Notes under the pieces: model-generated
What the model was told of the DNA's origin: nothing
What the model saw: only the letters and a program-made list of their open reading frames with translations
Database searches by the model: none
Position numbers and translations under genes: made by a program
In this document: positions 51,209-60,579 of the stretch, in pieces
Layout of the letters: every line of letters starts with the position of its first letter
Numbering within the stretch: position 1 is the first letter of the stretch
NCBI RefSeq assembly: GCF_000420045.1
Contig: NZ_ATUE01000007.1
Span: 248,001-312,000, forward strand
Reading direction: 5' to 3'
Source of the DNA: Perlucidibaca piscinae DSM 21586
GTDB lineage: Bacteria; Pseudomonadota; Gammaproteobacteria; Pseudomonadales; Moraxellaceae
DNA length: 64,000 nt

Positions 51209-51993
51209 TGCACATGGGGAGCTCGTCCCGGCACGGAAGTTCGGCACCGGATGCCGAGGCAGAGGCAGCGGCGCGTCCGCGCCATGTCGCCGTGATCATG
51301 GATGGCAACAACCGCTGGGCAAAGCTGCGTGGCCTGGCCGGTGCCCAGGGTCATGCCGAAGGCGAGAGAGCGCTGCGTCAGGTAGTCGAGTTCGCCGCTC
51401 GCCAGCAGATCGAGGTGCTCACCGTTTTCGCGTTTTCCAGCGAGAACTGGCGACGTCCGCCTGATGAGGTGGCCGCTCTGATGCGGCTTTTCCTGCTTGC
51501 GCTCGACGTGCGCGTGGCCGAGCTCGACAAGGCGCGCATCCGGTTGCGCTTCATCGGTGATCGCAGCGCTTTCTCGCCCGAGCTGCAGCAGGGCATGGCG
51601 GCGGCCGAGCAGCGCACCGCCGTGCACACGCGCATGACCCTGGTCATTGCCGTCAACTATGGCGGCCAGTGGGACATGGCCCAGGCGGCCCGGCGACTGG
51701 CCGAGGCCGTTTCCGAAGGCAGCCTGCAGCCTGCTGACATCACGCCTGAGCGTTTCGGCGCCAGCGTCGAGATGGCGGATCTGCCCGCCGTCGATCTGCT
51801 GATTCGCACCGGTGGGGAAATGCGCCTGAGCAATTTCGTGCTCTGGCAGGCAGCCTATGCCGAATACCATTTCTGTGACACCTTGTGGCCGGATTTCGGC
51901 GACACGCAATTCCAGCTGGCACTTGATGACTTTGCCGGTCGTCAGCGCCGCTTTGGCCGAACATCAGAACAAATAGAGGCCCTTCATGCTTAA
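51208..51993 (+). CDS. uppS: Undecaprenyl diphosphate synthase (cis-prenyltransferase)
   Basis: A 261-residue enzyme making the C55 lipid carrier for peptidoglycan and O-antigen. The substrate motif HVAVIMDGNNRWAK (Asp32) is followed by LTVFAFSSENWRRP and RTGGEMRLSNFVLWQ...AYAEYHFCDTLWPDF. The N-terminal 25 residues are extra and Ser/Ala-rich; ATG 51214 is an alternative start. It overlaps cdsA by 8 bases. Confidence 0.96.
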   Translation: MHMGSSSRHGSSAPDAEAEAAARPRHVAVIMDGNNRWAKLRGLAGAQGHAEGERALRQVVEFAARQQIEVLTVFAFSSENWRRPPDEVAALMRLFLLALDVRVAELDKARIRLRFIGDRSAFSPELQQGMAAAEQRTAVHTRMTLVIAVNYGGQWDMAQAARRLAEAVSEGSLQPADITPERFGASVEMADLPAVDLLIRTGGEMRLSNFVLWQAAYAEYHFCDTLWPDFGDTQFQLALDDFAGRQRRFGRTSEQIEALHA

Positions 51994-52792
51994 GGAACGT
52001 GTACTGACCGCTCTGGTCCTGCTGCCGCTGGTGCTGTGGGCCGTGTTTGGCGGGGTTGCCCTGGCATTTCCGCTGCTGGCGGCGGTGCTGGTGCTGATCG
52101 CCGCGCTTGAGTGGTGTGATCTGATGCGTCTGCAGTCACTGCCGCTGCGCATGGGCTATGTGCTGGTGGTGGCGGCCGTGCTGATGCAGCAGGTCGGTCT
52201 GGACCTGCAGGCTCTCGGGCCCATGCTGGCGGTTACCAGCCTGTTCTGGCTGCTCGCCCTGCGCTGGGTCAGCAGCTACCCGGACAGTGCGGCACGCTGG
52301 GATCGTTCCTGGCTGCTGGCGGCGGTCGGTCTGCTGCTGCTGGTGCCGACCTGGGCCGGTCTGGTGCAGCTGCATGCGATTTCGCCGTGGTGGCTGCTCT
52401 ATCTCTTTTTCCTGGTCTGGGGTGCCGATACCGGTGCCTATTTTGCCGGTCGCCGCTTCGGCCGCGTCAAGCTGGCTCCGGCAGTGAGCCCGGCCAAGAC
52501 CCGCGAGGGTCTGTATGGCGGTCTCGTGGTCACCGGCGCGATCATGACGGGTGTCGCCATCGGCCTGCACATGCCGCTCACCAAGGCGCTGCTGTTCATC
52601 GTGGTGTCGATGCTCACCGTGCTGGCCTCGGTGCTGGGCGATCTGCTCGAGTCCATGCTCAAGCGGCGTGCCGGCATCAAGGACTCCGGCAACATCTTCC
52701 CGGGACACGGCGGTGCCCTGGACCGCATCGACTCGCTGACCGCTGCCGCCCCTGTCTTCCTCACCGGCTGGTGGCTGGCCGGCGGCTTCTGA
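51986..52792 (+). CDS. cdsA: Phosphatidate cytidylyltransferase
   Basis: A 268-residue polytopic membrane enzyme forming CDP-diacylglycerol, the precursor of all phospholipids. Eight or so hydrophobic helices are visible; the C-terminal signature SVLGDLLESMLKRRAGIKDS, then GNIFPGHGGALDRIDS, is complete. AGGAA-type sites are in the overlap with uppS. Confidence 0.96.
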   Translation: MLKERVLTALVLLPLVLWAVFGGVALAFPLLAAVLVLIAALEWCDLMRLQSLPLRMGYVLVVAAVLMQQVGLDLQALGPMLAVTSLFWLLALRWVSSYPDSAARWDRSWLLAAVGLLLLVPTWAGLVQLHAISPWWLLYLFFLVWGADTGAYFAGRRFGRVKLAPAVSPAKTREGLYGGLVVTGAIMTGVAIGLHMPLTKALLFIVVSMLTVLASVLGDLLESMLKRRAGIKDSGNIFPGHGGALDRIDSLTAAAPVFLTGWWLAGGF

Positions 52793-52799
52793 TCTGTCC

Positions 52800-53981
52800 A
52801 TGAAGCCGCAACGTGTGGTGGTGCTGGGTGCCACCGGATCCATCGGTCTGAGCACGCTGGACGTGATTGCACGGCATCCCGAGCGCTATCAGGTGCAGGC
52901 GCTGTCGGCGCATCATCGTGTCCGCGAGCTTGCCGACCTGTGCCGACGCTTCCAGCCACGTCAGGCCGTGGTCGCCACCGAACAGGATGGCGAGACCCTG
53001 CGCGAGCTGCTGCGAGGCGAGGCCGACTGCGAGATCCTGACCGGGCCTGACGCCCTGGCAGCGGTAGCGTCAGCACCGGAAACGGACACGGTCATGGCAG
53101 CCATCGTCGGTGCCGCCGGCCTGCTGCCGACGCTGGCCGCCGTGCGTGCCGGCAAGCGCGTGCTGCTGGCCAACAAGGAAGCGCTGGTGATGTCCGGCCA
53201 GCTCTTCATGCAGGCCGTGGCCGAACATGGTGCCACGCTGCTGCCCATAGACTCCGAGCACAATGCCATTTTCCAGTGCCTGCCGCCCGGACGCAGCCGT
53301 GATCTGGCTGGTGGCGGCATCGAGAAGCTGGTGCTGACCGCTTCCGGAGGCCCGTTTCGTGGCTGGACGGCCGGGCAGCTGGCCACGGTGACGCCGGCCC
53401 AGGCCGTGCGTCATCCGAACTGGTCCATGGGACGCAAGATCTCGGTGGATTCAGCCACGCTGATGAACAAGGGCCTGGAGTTCATCGAGGCCTGCTGGCT
53501 CTTCGATGCCCGTCCGGACCAGGTCGACGTGCTGCTGCACCCCCAGAGCATCATCCATTCCATGGTGCGTTATCAGGACGGCTCGGTGCTGGCACAGCTT
53601 GGCAATCCCGACATGCGCACGCCGATTGCCCATGCCCTGGCCTGGCCCGAGCGCATTCCCGCCGGCGTCGACCCGCTCGATCTTGCCCTGATCGGCCGTC
53701 TCGAGTTCGAGCGACCCGACACCGGCGCCTTTCCCTGTCTTGATCTGGCGCGTGCCGCCATGCTCGCAGGCGGCAGTCATCCGGCCGCACTCAATGCCGC
53801 CAATGAAGTGGCGGTCGAGGCCTTTCTGACTGGCGCTCTGGCGTTCACGGCCATTCCGCAGGTGATTTCGCAGGTACTTGCGCAAATGCCGGTGTCACCA
53901 GCCAGCGATTTGGCTACTATTCTGGCTGTCGACCACGAAGCACGCGAGCGCGCGCTACGCCTGGTGGGCGCAGCGGCCTGA
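52800..53981 (+). CDS. dxr: 1-deoxy-D-xylulose 5-phosphate reductoisomerase
   Basis: A 393-residue NADPH enzyme of the MEP isoprenoid pathway. It opens with VVVLGATGSIGLSTLDVI, then ANKEALVMSG, PIDSEHNAIFQCL, TASGGPFRGW, and NWSMGRKISVDSATLMNKGLE with the metal and substrate residues. It supplies the pathway whose product UppS extends. Confidence 0.97.
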   Translation: MKPQRVVVLGATGSIGLSTLDVIARHPERYQVQALSAHHRVRELADLCRRFQPRQAVVATEQDGETLRELLRGEADCEILTGPDALAAVASAPETDTVMAAIVGAAGLLPTLAAVRAGKRVLLANKEALVMSGQLFMQAVAEHGATLLPIDSEHNAIFQCLPPGRSRDLAGGGIEKLVLTASGGPFRGWTAGQLATVTPAQAVRHPNWSMGRKISVDSATLMNKGLEFIEACWLFDARPDQVDVLLHPQSIIHSMVRYQDGSVLAQLGNPDMRTPIAHALAWPERIPAGVDPLDLALIGRLEFERPDTGAFPCLDLARAAMLAGGSHPAALNAANEVAVEAFLTGALAFTAIPQVISQVLAQMPVSPASDLATILAVDHEARERALRLVGAAA

Positions 53982-53999
53982 CCAGGCCAGGAGCGCAAC

Positions 54000-55364
54000 A
54001 TGCAGTTTTTCCAGATAGTTCTTGCCGGTCTGCTGGTGCTCGGGCCGCTGATCGCCATTCACGAGTACGGCCACTTCTGGATGGCCCGTCGCCTCGGCGT
54101 GCGTGTGCTCACCTTTTCCATCGGTTTCGGTCCTGCCCTGTGGTCGCGCACCGGTCGCGACGGTACCGAGTACCGTCTTGCCGTGGTGCCCCTCGGCGGC
54201 TACGTGCGCCTGCTCGACGAGCGTGAGGGTGAGGTTCCCGAAGCGCTGCAGCCGCTGGCCTTCAACCGCAAGCCGGTGTCGGCGCGCATGGCCATTGTCG
54301 CCGCCGGCCCCCTGATCAATCTGCTGTTTGCCGTGCTGCTGTACTGGGTGCTGTTCCTGCAGGGTGGAGAAAGCCTGCGACCGGTGGTGGGCCGCGTCCT
54401 GCCGACAACGGTTGCCGCCAGTGCCGGCATGCTGCCCGGTGACGAGCTGGTGGCCGTGGACGGTCGCGAGGTGCACAACTGGGAAGCGGTCAGCTACGCC
54501 CTCATTGACCGTGTCGGCGAGACCGGCGAACTGCGTCTGACGGTGCGTCCGGAGGCGGGCGGGGCACTGGTGGAGCGTCGCCTGCCTTTGAACCAGTACC
54601 TGGCCGACAGTGCCGGTGATCCGTTCCGCAGTCTCGGCTTCCTGCCCTGGACCCCGGCCATGCCGGCCGTCATCGGCGAGGTCGAACCGGACAGTGCCGC
54701 GGACAAGTCCGGTCTGGCCTCGGGTGATCGCGTGCTGGACATCGATGGCCAGCCGGTTCGCCAGTGGAGCGAGGTGGTCGAGGCCATCGTGGCCAGCCCT
54801 GACCGTGCCATGACCTGGCAGATCCTGCGTCAGCGCGAGTACATCACCCTCACCGTCACCCCGGTGCCGGTAACCGATACGGTGACGGACACCTCCTACG
54901 GCCGCATTGGCGTCTCGGTGGCCGAAGCACCCTTTGACATTCCGGCCCGCTACCGGCAGGTGCTGGCACCCGGTCCCCTGGAAGCCGGCGTGATGGCGTT
55001 CGACAAGACCTGGCAGATCATGTCGCTGTCGGTCACGTCGCTGGGCAAGATGCTTGTCGGACTCATTGGTCTGGACAACTTGAGCGGCCCCATCACCATT
55101 GTTAAAGTCGCTGGTCAAAGCGCAAGTGTGGGCTGGGAGTCCTTCTTCGGCTTCATGGCGCTGCTCAGCGTGAGTCTGGGCATTTTGAACCTGCTGCCCA
55201 TCCCGGTACTGGATGGCGGCCACCTGTTGTATTACGCGATCGAGGCGATCTGGCGCCGGCCCCTGCCGGAATCGGTGCAGTTGCTGGGTCTGCGGGTAGG
55301 CGTCGTGCTCATGGGCAGCATCATGCTGCTGGCTGTGCTGAACGATATTCGTCGCTTGTTCTGA
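54000..55364 (+). CDS. rseP: RIP zinc metalloprotease RseP
   Basis: A 454-residue site-2 intramembrane protease. The zinc motif HEYGH is at 21-25, and the second metal ligand lies in PVLDGGHLLYYAIE near the C-terminus. Two PDZ domains occupy the central periplasmic region (about 110-300). Four membrane segments are visible. In E. coli RseP cleaves anti-sigma-E RseA and leftover signal peptides; no rseA-like gene is in this window. Confidence 0.96.
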   Translation: MQFFQIVLAGLLVLGPLIAIHEYGHFWMARRLGVRVLTFSIGFGPALWSRTGRDGTEYRLAVVPLGGYVRLLDEREGEVPEALQPLAFNRKPVSARMAIVAAGPLINLLFAVLLYWVLFLQGGESLRPVVGRVLPTTVAASAGMLPGDELVAVDGREVHNWEAVSYALIDRVGETGELRLTVRPEAGGALVERRLPLNQYLADSAGDPFRSLGFLPWTPAMPAVIGEVEPDSAADKSGLASGDRVLDIDGQPVRQWSEVVEAIVASPDRAMTWQILRQREYITLTVTPVPVTDTVTDTSYGRIGVSVAEAPFDIPARYRQVLAPGPLEAGVMAFDKTWQIMSLSVTSLGKMLVGLIGLDNLSGPITIVKVAGQSASVGWESFFGFMALLSVSLGILNLLPIPVLDGGHLLYYAIEAIWRRPLPESVQLLGLRVGVVLMGSIMLLAVLNDIRRLF

Positions 55365-55378
55365 ACTGGATTACCACG

Positions 55379-57721
55379 TTGATCATTCGAAACGCTTCAC
55401 GCTGGTCCCTGTTTGTCGCACTGCCGCTTGCGCTGGCAGTTTCGGCTTCCGCCCATGCCGAGACCTTCGTGGTCAAGGATATCCGCCTTGAAGGCCTGGC
55501 CCGTCTGTCGGCTGCCAGCGTCTACGCGCTGCTGCCCTTGTCGGCAGGCGATGCCTTCGACTCCGAGCGCTCGCCTGACGTGGTCAAGGCGCTGTTCGCC
55601 TCCGGCCAGTTCGAGGACGTGCAGGTGCTGCGTGACGGCGATGCCATGATCGTGCGTGTGGTGGAGCGCCCGAGCATTTCCAGCATCGAGCTCAGCGGCA
55701 ACCAGTCCATCGTCAAGGACGACCTGCTCAAGGGCCTGCAGTCCATCGGACTCAGCGAAGGTGAAGTGTTCAAGCGTTCGGCGCTGGACCAGGTCAAGCT
55801 CGAGCTGCAGCGCCAGTATGCCGCCCAGGGCCGCTACGGTGCCAAGGTCACGGCGGTGTCCAAGCCGCTGCCGCGCAACCGGGTGGCCCTGAGCATCACC
55901 ATCGAGGAGGGCGAGTCGGCCCGCATCAAGCGCATCAGCATCAATGGCAACAAGGTGTTCAGTGACAGCAAGCTGCTCAAGCAGCTGCAGCTGAAGTCAC
56001 GCCATCTGCTGTCGTTCATCTACGGCGATGACAAGTACGCGCGCGAGAAGCTCAACGCCGACCTCGAGACCCTGCGTTCCTATTACCTGGATCGCGGTTA
56101 CCTGAAGTTCACCATTGACTCGACCCAGGTCAGCCTGTCTCCGGAAAAGGACCAGGTCTACCTCGACATCAATGTCAGCGAAGGCGAACAGTACAAGATT
56201 TCCGAAGTGCGACTGGCCGGTGATCTGCCGGTGCCGGAAGAGGAGCTGCGCAAGCTGCTGCTGGCGCAGCCGGACCAGGTCTATTCGCAGAAGGTCGTCA
56301 CCCTCAGCAGTGACATCATCAGCCGCCGCCTCAGCCGCGATGGCTACCTGCTGGCGGACATCCAGGGCGTGCCCGAGCTGGATGACGCGACCAAGACCGC
56401 CAAGCTGGTGTTCTACATCAACCCGAACCGGGTGATGACGGTGCGCCGTGTCAACTTCAAGGGCAACCTGAAGACCGATGACACCGTGCTGCGTCGCGAA
56501 ATGCGTCAGTACGAGGGCGCCCAGGCCTCCGGCGAGAAGATCGATCTGTCCAAGCTGCGTCTGCAGCGCCTCGGCTACTTCAGTGACGTCAAGATCGAAA
56601 ATGCCCGTGTCCCCGGCACCACCGACCAGGTCGACCTCAATGTCTCCGTCACCGAGCAGCCATCGGGTTCGATCAGCGCCAGCCTCGGCTTCTCGCAGAA
56701 CGCCGGTCTGGTGTTCGGCGCCAACGTCAGCCAGTCGAACTTCCTCGGCACCGGCAACAAGGTTTCCATCGGCCTGAACCGTTCCGACATCCGCGACTCC
56801 TACAATTTCTCCTTCGTCGATCCGTACTGGACGCCGGAAGGCATCAGTCGCGGCTACAACCTGTACCTGCGCCAGACCAAGTTCGACAATCTCAACATCA
56901 GCAACTACGCCACCGACTCGTTTGGCGGCAACATCAGCTTCAGCTACCCGATCGACGAGACCGAGACCATCAGCTTCGCGCTCGGCTATGACCAGACCGA
57001 CATCGAGCTGGGCAGCAACCCGTCCGTGGTGGTGGATGACTTCGTCCGTCAGAACGGCGACAGCATCACCACGTATACCGGAAATGCCTCCTGGCAGCGC
57101 AACACGCTCAACCGCGGCATCTTCCCCACGGCCGGCGCCTTGCAGACGGTGGGTCTGGAAATGGGCCTGCCGGGCAGTGACGTGGGCTTCTACAAGCTGA
57201 CCTACAATGCCCAGCGCTATTTCCCGGTGACCCAGCGCTGGATCGGTCGCGGCTATGCCCGACTGGGCTACGGCGACGGCTACAGCGGCGGCGACAGCGT
57301 GCCGTTCTATCGCAACTTCTTCGGCGGCGGCTTCGGCTCCGTGCGCGGCTTCCGCGACAACTCCATGGGCCCGCGCAGCGGCATCGTCGGCAGCCCGTTG
57401 TCGGATCCGGAACCGATTGGCGGCAATGTGCAGGTCGAGGCGGGCGCCGAGCTGATCTTCCCGACGCCGTTCATCGAGGACAACAACAAGGTCCGCACCT
57501 TGGCCTTCTTCGATGCCGGCAACATCTTCGACACCCGCATCAAGGGCCCGAATGGCGAAAGCTTCAAGCCGGATGCCGGCGAGCTGCGTTATTCCGTCGG
57601 TCTCGGCCTGTCGTGGATCACGCCCATCGGCCCGCTCACCTTTGCTGTTGCCCAACCACTCAACGACACGGAAGATGACGACACCCAAGTCTTCCAGTTC
57701 TCGCTCGGACAAGGATTCTGA
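55379..57721 (+). CDS. bamA: Outer membrane protein assembly factor BamA
   Basis: A 780-residue Omp85 protein, the core of the machine that inserts beta-barrels in the outer membrane. Signal peptide 1-27 (SAHA), five POTRA domains (about 28-425), and a 16-strand barrel (about 430-780) with the loop-6 motif VRGF (SVRGFRDNSMGPRSG) and a C-terminal Phe (FQFSLGQGF). The only plausible start is TTG 55379, an unusual codon for an essential gene; no in-frame ATG or GTG lies before the signal peptide. Confidence 0.96.
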   Translation: MIIRNASRWSLFVALPLALAVSASAHAETFVVKDIRLEGLARLSAASVYALLPLSAGDAFDSERSPDVVKALFASGQFEDVQVLRDGDAMIVRVVERPSISSIELSGNQSIVKDDLLKGLQSIGLSEGEVFKRSALDQVKLELQRQYAAQGRYGAKVTAVSKPLPRNRVALSITIEEGESARIKRISINGNKVFSDSKLLKQLQLKSRHLLSFIYGDDKYAREKLNADLETLRSYYLDRGYLKFTIDSTQVSLSPEKDQVYLDINVSEGEQYKISEVRLAGDLPVPEEELRKLLLAQPDQVYSQKVVTLSSDIISRRLSRDGYLLADIQGVPELDDATKTAKLVFYINPNRVMTVRRVNFKGNLKTDDTVLRREMRQYEGAQASGEKIDLSKLRLQRLGYFSDVKIENARVPGTTDQVDLNVSVTEQPSGSISASLGFSQNAGLVFGANVSQSNFLGTGNKVSIGLNRSDIRDSYNFSFVDPYWTPEGISRGYNLYLRQTKFDNLNISNYATDSFGGNISFSYPIDETETISFALGYDQTDIELGSNPSVVVDDFVRQNGDSITTYTGNASWQRNTLNRGIFPTAGALQTVGLEMGLPGSDVGFYKLTYNAQRYFPVTQRWIGRGYARLGYGDGYSGGDSVPFYRNFFGGGFGSVRGFRDNSMGPRSGIVGSPLSDPEPIGGNVQVEAGAELIFPTPFIEDNNKVRTLAFFDAGNIFDTRIKGPNGESFKPDAGELRYSVGLGLSWITPIGPLTFAVAQPLNDTEDDDTQVFQFSLGQGF

Positions 57722-58251
57722 TGATCATGAGAAAGATTCTCGCCACCTCGCTGCTGGCTTCCTCGCTGCTCCTGGCCGCCACGCCGGCCCTGGCCGTCAC
57801 TGCCAATGGCGGCATGCGTGTGGCCGTGTTTGACCGCGAGGCCGCGCTGCTGGCCTCGGATGTGGCCAAGGCCGCGCAGGACAAGCTCAATGCCGACATG
57901 AAGCCGTTGCGTGACAAGCACGAGCAGCTGCGTCGCGACATCAAGGCCATGGAGGAGCGCTTCCAGAAGGAAGTGGCGACCATGACCGAGAAGGACAAGC
58001 GTGCCCTGCGTGCCCAGGCCGATGCCAAGGCCCAGGAGTTCAACGGTCTGATCCAGCAGGTCCAGAAGCGTACCCAGGATGCCCAGCAGGAGCTGCTGCG
58101 CCGCCTGCTGCCGAGCATGGAGACCATCGTCGAGGATCTGCGCAAGGCCGGCAACTACGACATCATCCTGGATCGCCGTGCTGCCGTGTACGTGTCTCCC
58201 GAATTTGATCTGACCCGTCGCGTGACGGATCGTCTCAACGTCGTCAAGTAA
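57721..58251 (+). CDS. skp: Periplasmic chaperone Skp/OmpH
   Basis: A 176-residue periplasmic chaperone for unfolded outer membrane proteins. Signal peptide 1-26 (PALAV), then a coiled-coil-rich helical domain (about 45-125: KLNADMKPLRDKHEQLRRDI, and so on) and ending NYDIILDRRAAVYVSPEFDLT. The start ATG 57721 overlaps the bamA stop; ATG 57727 is a close alternative. Confidence 0.94.
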   Translation: MIMRKILATSLLASSLLLAATPALAVTANGGMRVAVFDREAALLASDVAKAAQDKLNADMKPLRDKHEQLRRDIKAMEERFQKEVATMTEKDKRALRAQADAKAQEFNGLIQQVQKRTQDAQQELLRRLLPSMETIVEDLRKAGNYDIILDRRAAVYVSPEFDLTRRVTDRLNVVK

Positions 58252-58261
58252 GCGGCGCATC

Positions 58262-59314
58262 ATGGCCTTGTCCGATGTGCTGCCCGACGAGGATCCGACA
58301 CTGACCCTGGGCGAGCTCGCGACCCTGGTGGGCGGAGAGCTGAAAGGCGATCCGCTCACCCGCGTCACCGGTCTCGGCACGCTGGAGCGTGCCACGCCCA
58401 GCCAGATCAGCTTTCTCGCCAACCCGCGCTACCGCGCCCAGCTGTCCACCACCCAGGCGGCGGCCGTGCTGATGAAGCCCGAGGATGCGGTCGGCTTCGA
58501 GGGCCAGGCCGTGCTTCTGGCCAATCCCTATCTGGCGTTCGCCCAGCTCACCCATCGCTTTGACCGTACCCCGCGACCGGCTGTCGGTGTCCACGCCAGT
58601 GCCGTCATCGCGCGCAGCGCGCGCCTGGGTGAGGGCGTGCGCATCGGCCCCCAGGTGGTGATCGGCGAGGATGTGGTGATCGGCGCCAGGGTGATCATCG
58701 AGTCAGGTTCGGTGATCCATGACCGGGTCCATGTCGGTGATGATTGCGTGATCCGCAGCCGCGTGGTGATCCATCATGATTGCCAGCTCGGCCAGCGGGT
58801 CAGCATCCAGTCGGGTGCGGTGATCGGCGGTGATGGTTTCGGCTTTGCTCCGGCGCGGGGCGCGTGGCACAAGATCGCGCAAATTGGTGCCGTCATCCTG
58901 CATGATGATGTGGATATCGGCGTCAATACCACCATTGATCGCGGTGCGCTCGAGGACACGGTGATCCACACCGGGGCCATCATCGACAACCAGGTGCAGA
59001 TTGCCCACAACGTGGTCATCGGTGCCCATACCGCGATCGCGGCCTGCTGCGGCATTGCCGGCAGCACCCGCATCGGCGCGCACTGCGTGCTTGCCGGCGG
59101 GGTCGGTGTGGTGGGTCACATCGAGATCTGCGACCGTGTCCAGATCACCGGCATGAGCATGATCACCAAGTCGATCACGGAGCCCGGTTCCTATTCGTCG
59201 GGTACCGCTTTCGACAGCACCGACAACTGGAAGAAAATGGCGGTGCGCCTGCGCCGTCTTGATGAACTGGCGCAGCGGGTGCGAGCACTCGAGGATGCCA
59301 CTGACCAATCCTGA
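58262..59314 (+). CDS. lpxD: UDP-3-O-(3-hydroxyacyl)glucosamine N-acyltransferase
   Basis: A 350-residue trimeric left-handed beta-helix acyltransferase, third step of lipid A synthesis. N-terminal uridine domain (TLGELATLVGGELKGD, ITGL-like segments, SFLANPRYR), hexapeptide repeats from about 105 to 290, and GDGFGFAPARGAWHKIAQIG with the catalytic His region (HDDVDIGVNTTIDRGAL). Confidence 0.96.
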   Translation: MALSDVLPDEDPTLTLGELATLVGGELKGDPLTRVTGLGTLERATPSQISFLANPRYRAQLSTTQAAAVLMKPEDAVGFEGQAVLLANPYLAFAQLTHRFDRTPRPAVGVHASAVIARSARLGEGVRIGPQVVIGEDVVIGARVIIESGSVIHDRVHVGDDCVIRSRVVIHHDCQLGQRVSIQSGAVIGGDGFGFAPARGAWHKIAQIGAVILHDDVDIGVNTTIDRGALEDTVIHTGAIIDNQVQIAHNVVIGAHTAIAACCGIAGSTRIGAHCVLAGGVGVVGHIEICDRVQITGMSMITKSITEPGSYSSGTAFDSTDNWKKMAVRLRRLDELAQRVRALEDATDQS

Positions 59315-59360
59315 CCGTGTGCTGCCGTCCGGCAGGACGGTTGAATCCGGGAGTTGCTTG

Positions 59361-59798
59361 ATGATGGACATACAGCAGGTCATGCAGTACCTGCCGCAGC
59401 GTTACCCCTTTCTCATGGTCGATCGCGTGCTCGAGGTGGAGAAGGGCAAGCGCATCGTGGGCTACAAGAACCTGACCATGAACGAGGAATTCTTCCAGGG
59501 ACACTTCCCCGGCAAGCCCCTGATGCCTGGCGTCATGATGGTCGAGGCCATGGCACAGATCGCCGGCGTGCTCGGTTTCGTGACCCATGACAAGCGTCCG
59601 GCAGATGGTCATCTCTACGTCTTTGCCGGTGCCGACAACATCCGTTTCAAGCGCATGGTCATTCCCGGTGATCGCCTCACGCTCGAGGCCGTCGCCACCG
59701 GGTCGCGACGCCATATCCACAAGTTCAGCTGCCGTGCCCTCGTCGACGGGGAACTGGCAGCCAGTGCAGACATCCTGATTGCGGAGCAGAAGCTATGA
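59361..59798 (+). CDS. fabZ: 3-hydroxyacyl-[acyl-carrier-protein] dehydratase FabZ
   Basis: A 145-residue hot-dog dehydratase of fatty acid synthesis. Catalytic His48 (GHFPGKPLMPGV) and Glu62 (MVEAMAQ) are present; YPFLMVDRVLE opens the domain. GGGAG at 59349-59353 supports ATG 59361. It overlaps lpxA by 4 bases. Confidence 0.97.
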   Translation: MMDIQQVMQYLPQRYPFLMVDRVLEVEKGKRIVGYKNLTMNEEFFQGHFPGKPLMPGVMMVEAMAQIAGVLGFVTHDKRPADGHLYVFAGADNIRFKRMVIPGDRLTLEAVATGSRRHIHKFSCRALVDGELAASADILIAEQKL

Positions 59799-60571
59799 CC
59801 CGGATTCACGCCACGGCGATTGTTGATCCGCGTGCCGAGCTGGCCGACGATGTTGAGGTCGGACCTTACAGTCTCATCGGGCCCGATGTGCGCATCGGTG
59901 CCGGCACCTGGATCGGACCGCATGTCGTGGTCTCCGGGCCGACCGTCATCGGTCAGCGCAACCGCATCTTCCAGTTCGCCTCCATCGGCGCCGAATGCCA
60001 GGACAAGAAATACAGGGGTGAGCCCACCCGTCTCGAAATCGGGGATGACAACACCATCCGCGAAGCCTGCACCCTGCACCGCGGCACCGTGCAGGATGTC
60101 GGTCTGACCAAGGTCGGCAGCCGCAACCTGCTCATGGTCAATACCCACCTTGCCCATGACGTGGTGGTCGGCAACGACACCACCATTGCCAACAATGCTG
60201 CCATTGCCGGCCACGTCAAGATCGGCGACTTCGTCATCATCGGCGGCAACTCCGGCGTGCACCAGTTCTGCCACATCGGCTCCTATTCCATGCTTGGTGG
60301 CGGCACCACCGTGTACAAGGACGTGCCGGCCTTCGTCATGGCCAACGGCAACCCGGCCGAGCCACGCAGCATGAACTTCGAGGGCATGAAGCGCAAAGGC
60401 TGGAGCGCCGAGACCATCCAGGCCCTGCGCAAGGCCTACAAGGTCGTGTTCCGCGACGGCCTGACGCTCGATGCGGCCTACCCGCTGCTTGAGGAGCTGG
60501 CTGGCGTGGCACCCGAGGTGAACATCTTCATCGACTCGCTGCGGGCCTCCACCCGCGGCATCATCCGCTGA
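59795..60571 (+). CDS. lpxA: UDP-N-acetylglucosamine O-acyltransferase
   Basis: A 258-residue left-handed beta-helix acyltransferase, first step of lipid A synthesis. It begins IHATAIVDPRAELADDVEVGPYSLIGPDV, with QDKKYRGEPTRLEIGD, RGT and the catalytic His region VNTHLAHDVVVGN, followed by GGNSGVHQFCHIG and the C-terminal helical part. ATG 59795 overlaps the fabZ stop. Confidence 0.97.
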   Translation: MTRIHATAIVDPRAELADDVEVGPYSLIGPDVRIGAGTWIGPHVVVSGPTVIGQRNRIFQFASIGAECQDKKYRGEPTRLEIGDDNTIREACTLHRGTVQDVGLTKVGSRNLLMVNTHLAHDVVVGNDTTIANNAAIAGHVKIGDFVIIGGNSGVHQFCHIGSYSMLGGGTTVYKDVPAFVMANGNPAEPRSMNFEGMKRKGWSAETIQALRKAYKVVFRDGLTLDAAYPLLEELAGVAPEVNIFIDSLRASTRGIIR

Positions 60572-60579
60572 GCCGTCCG

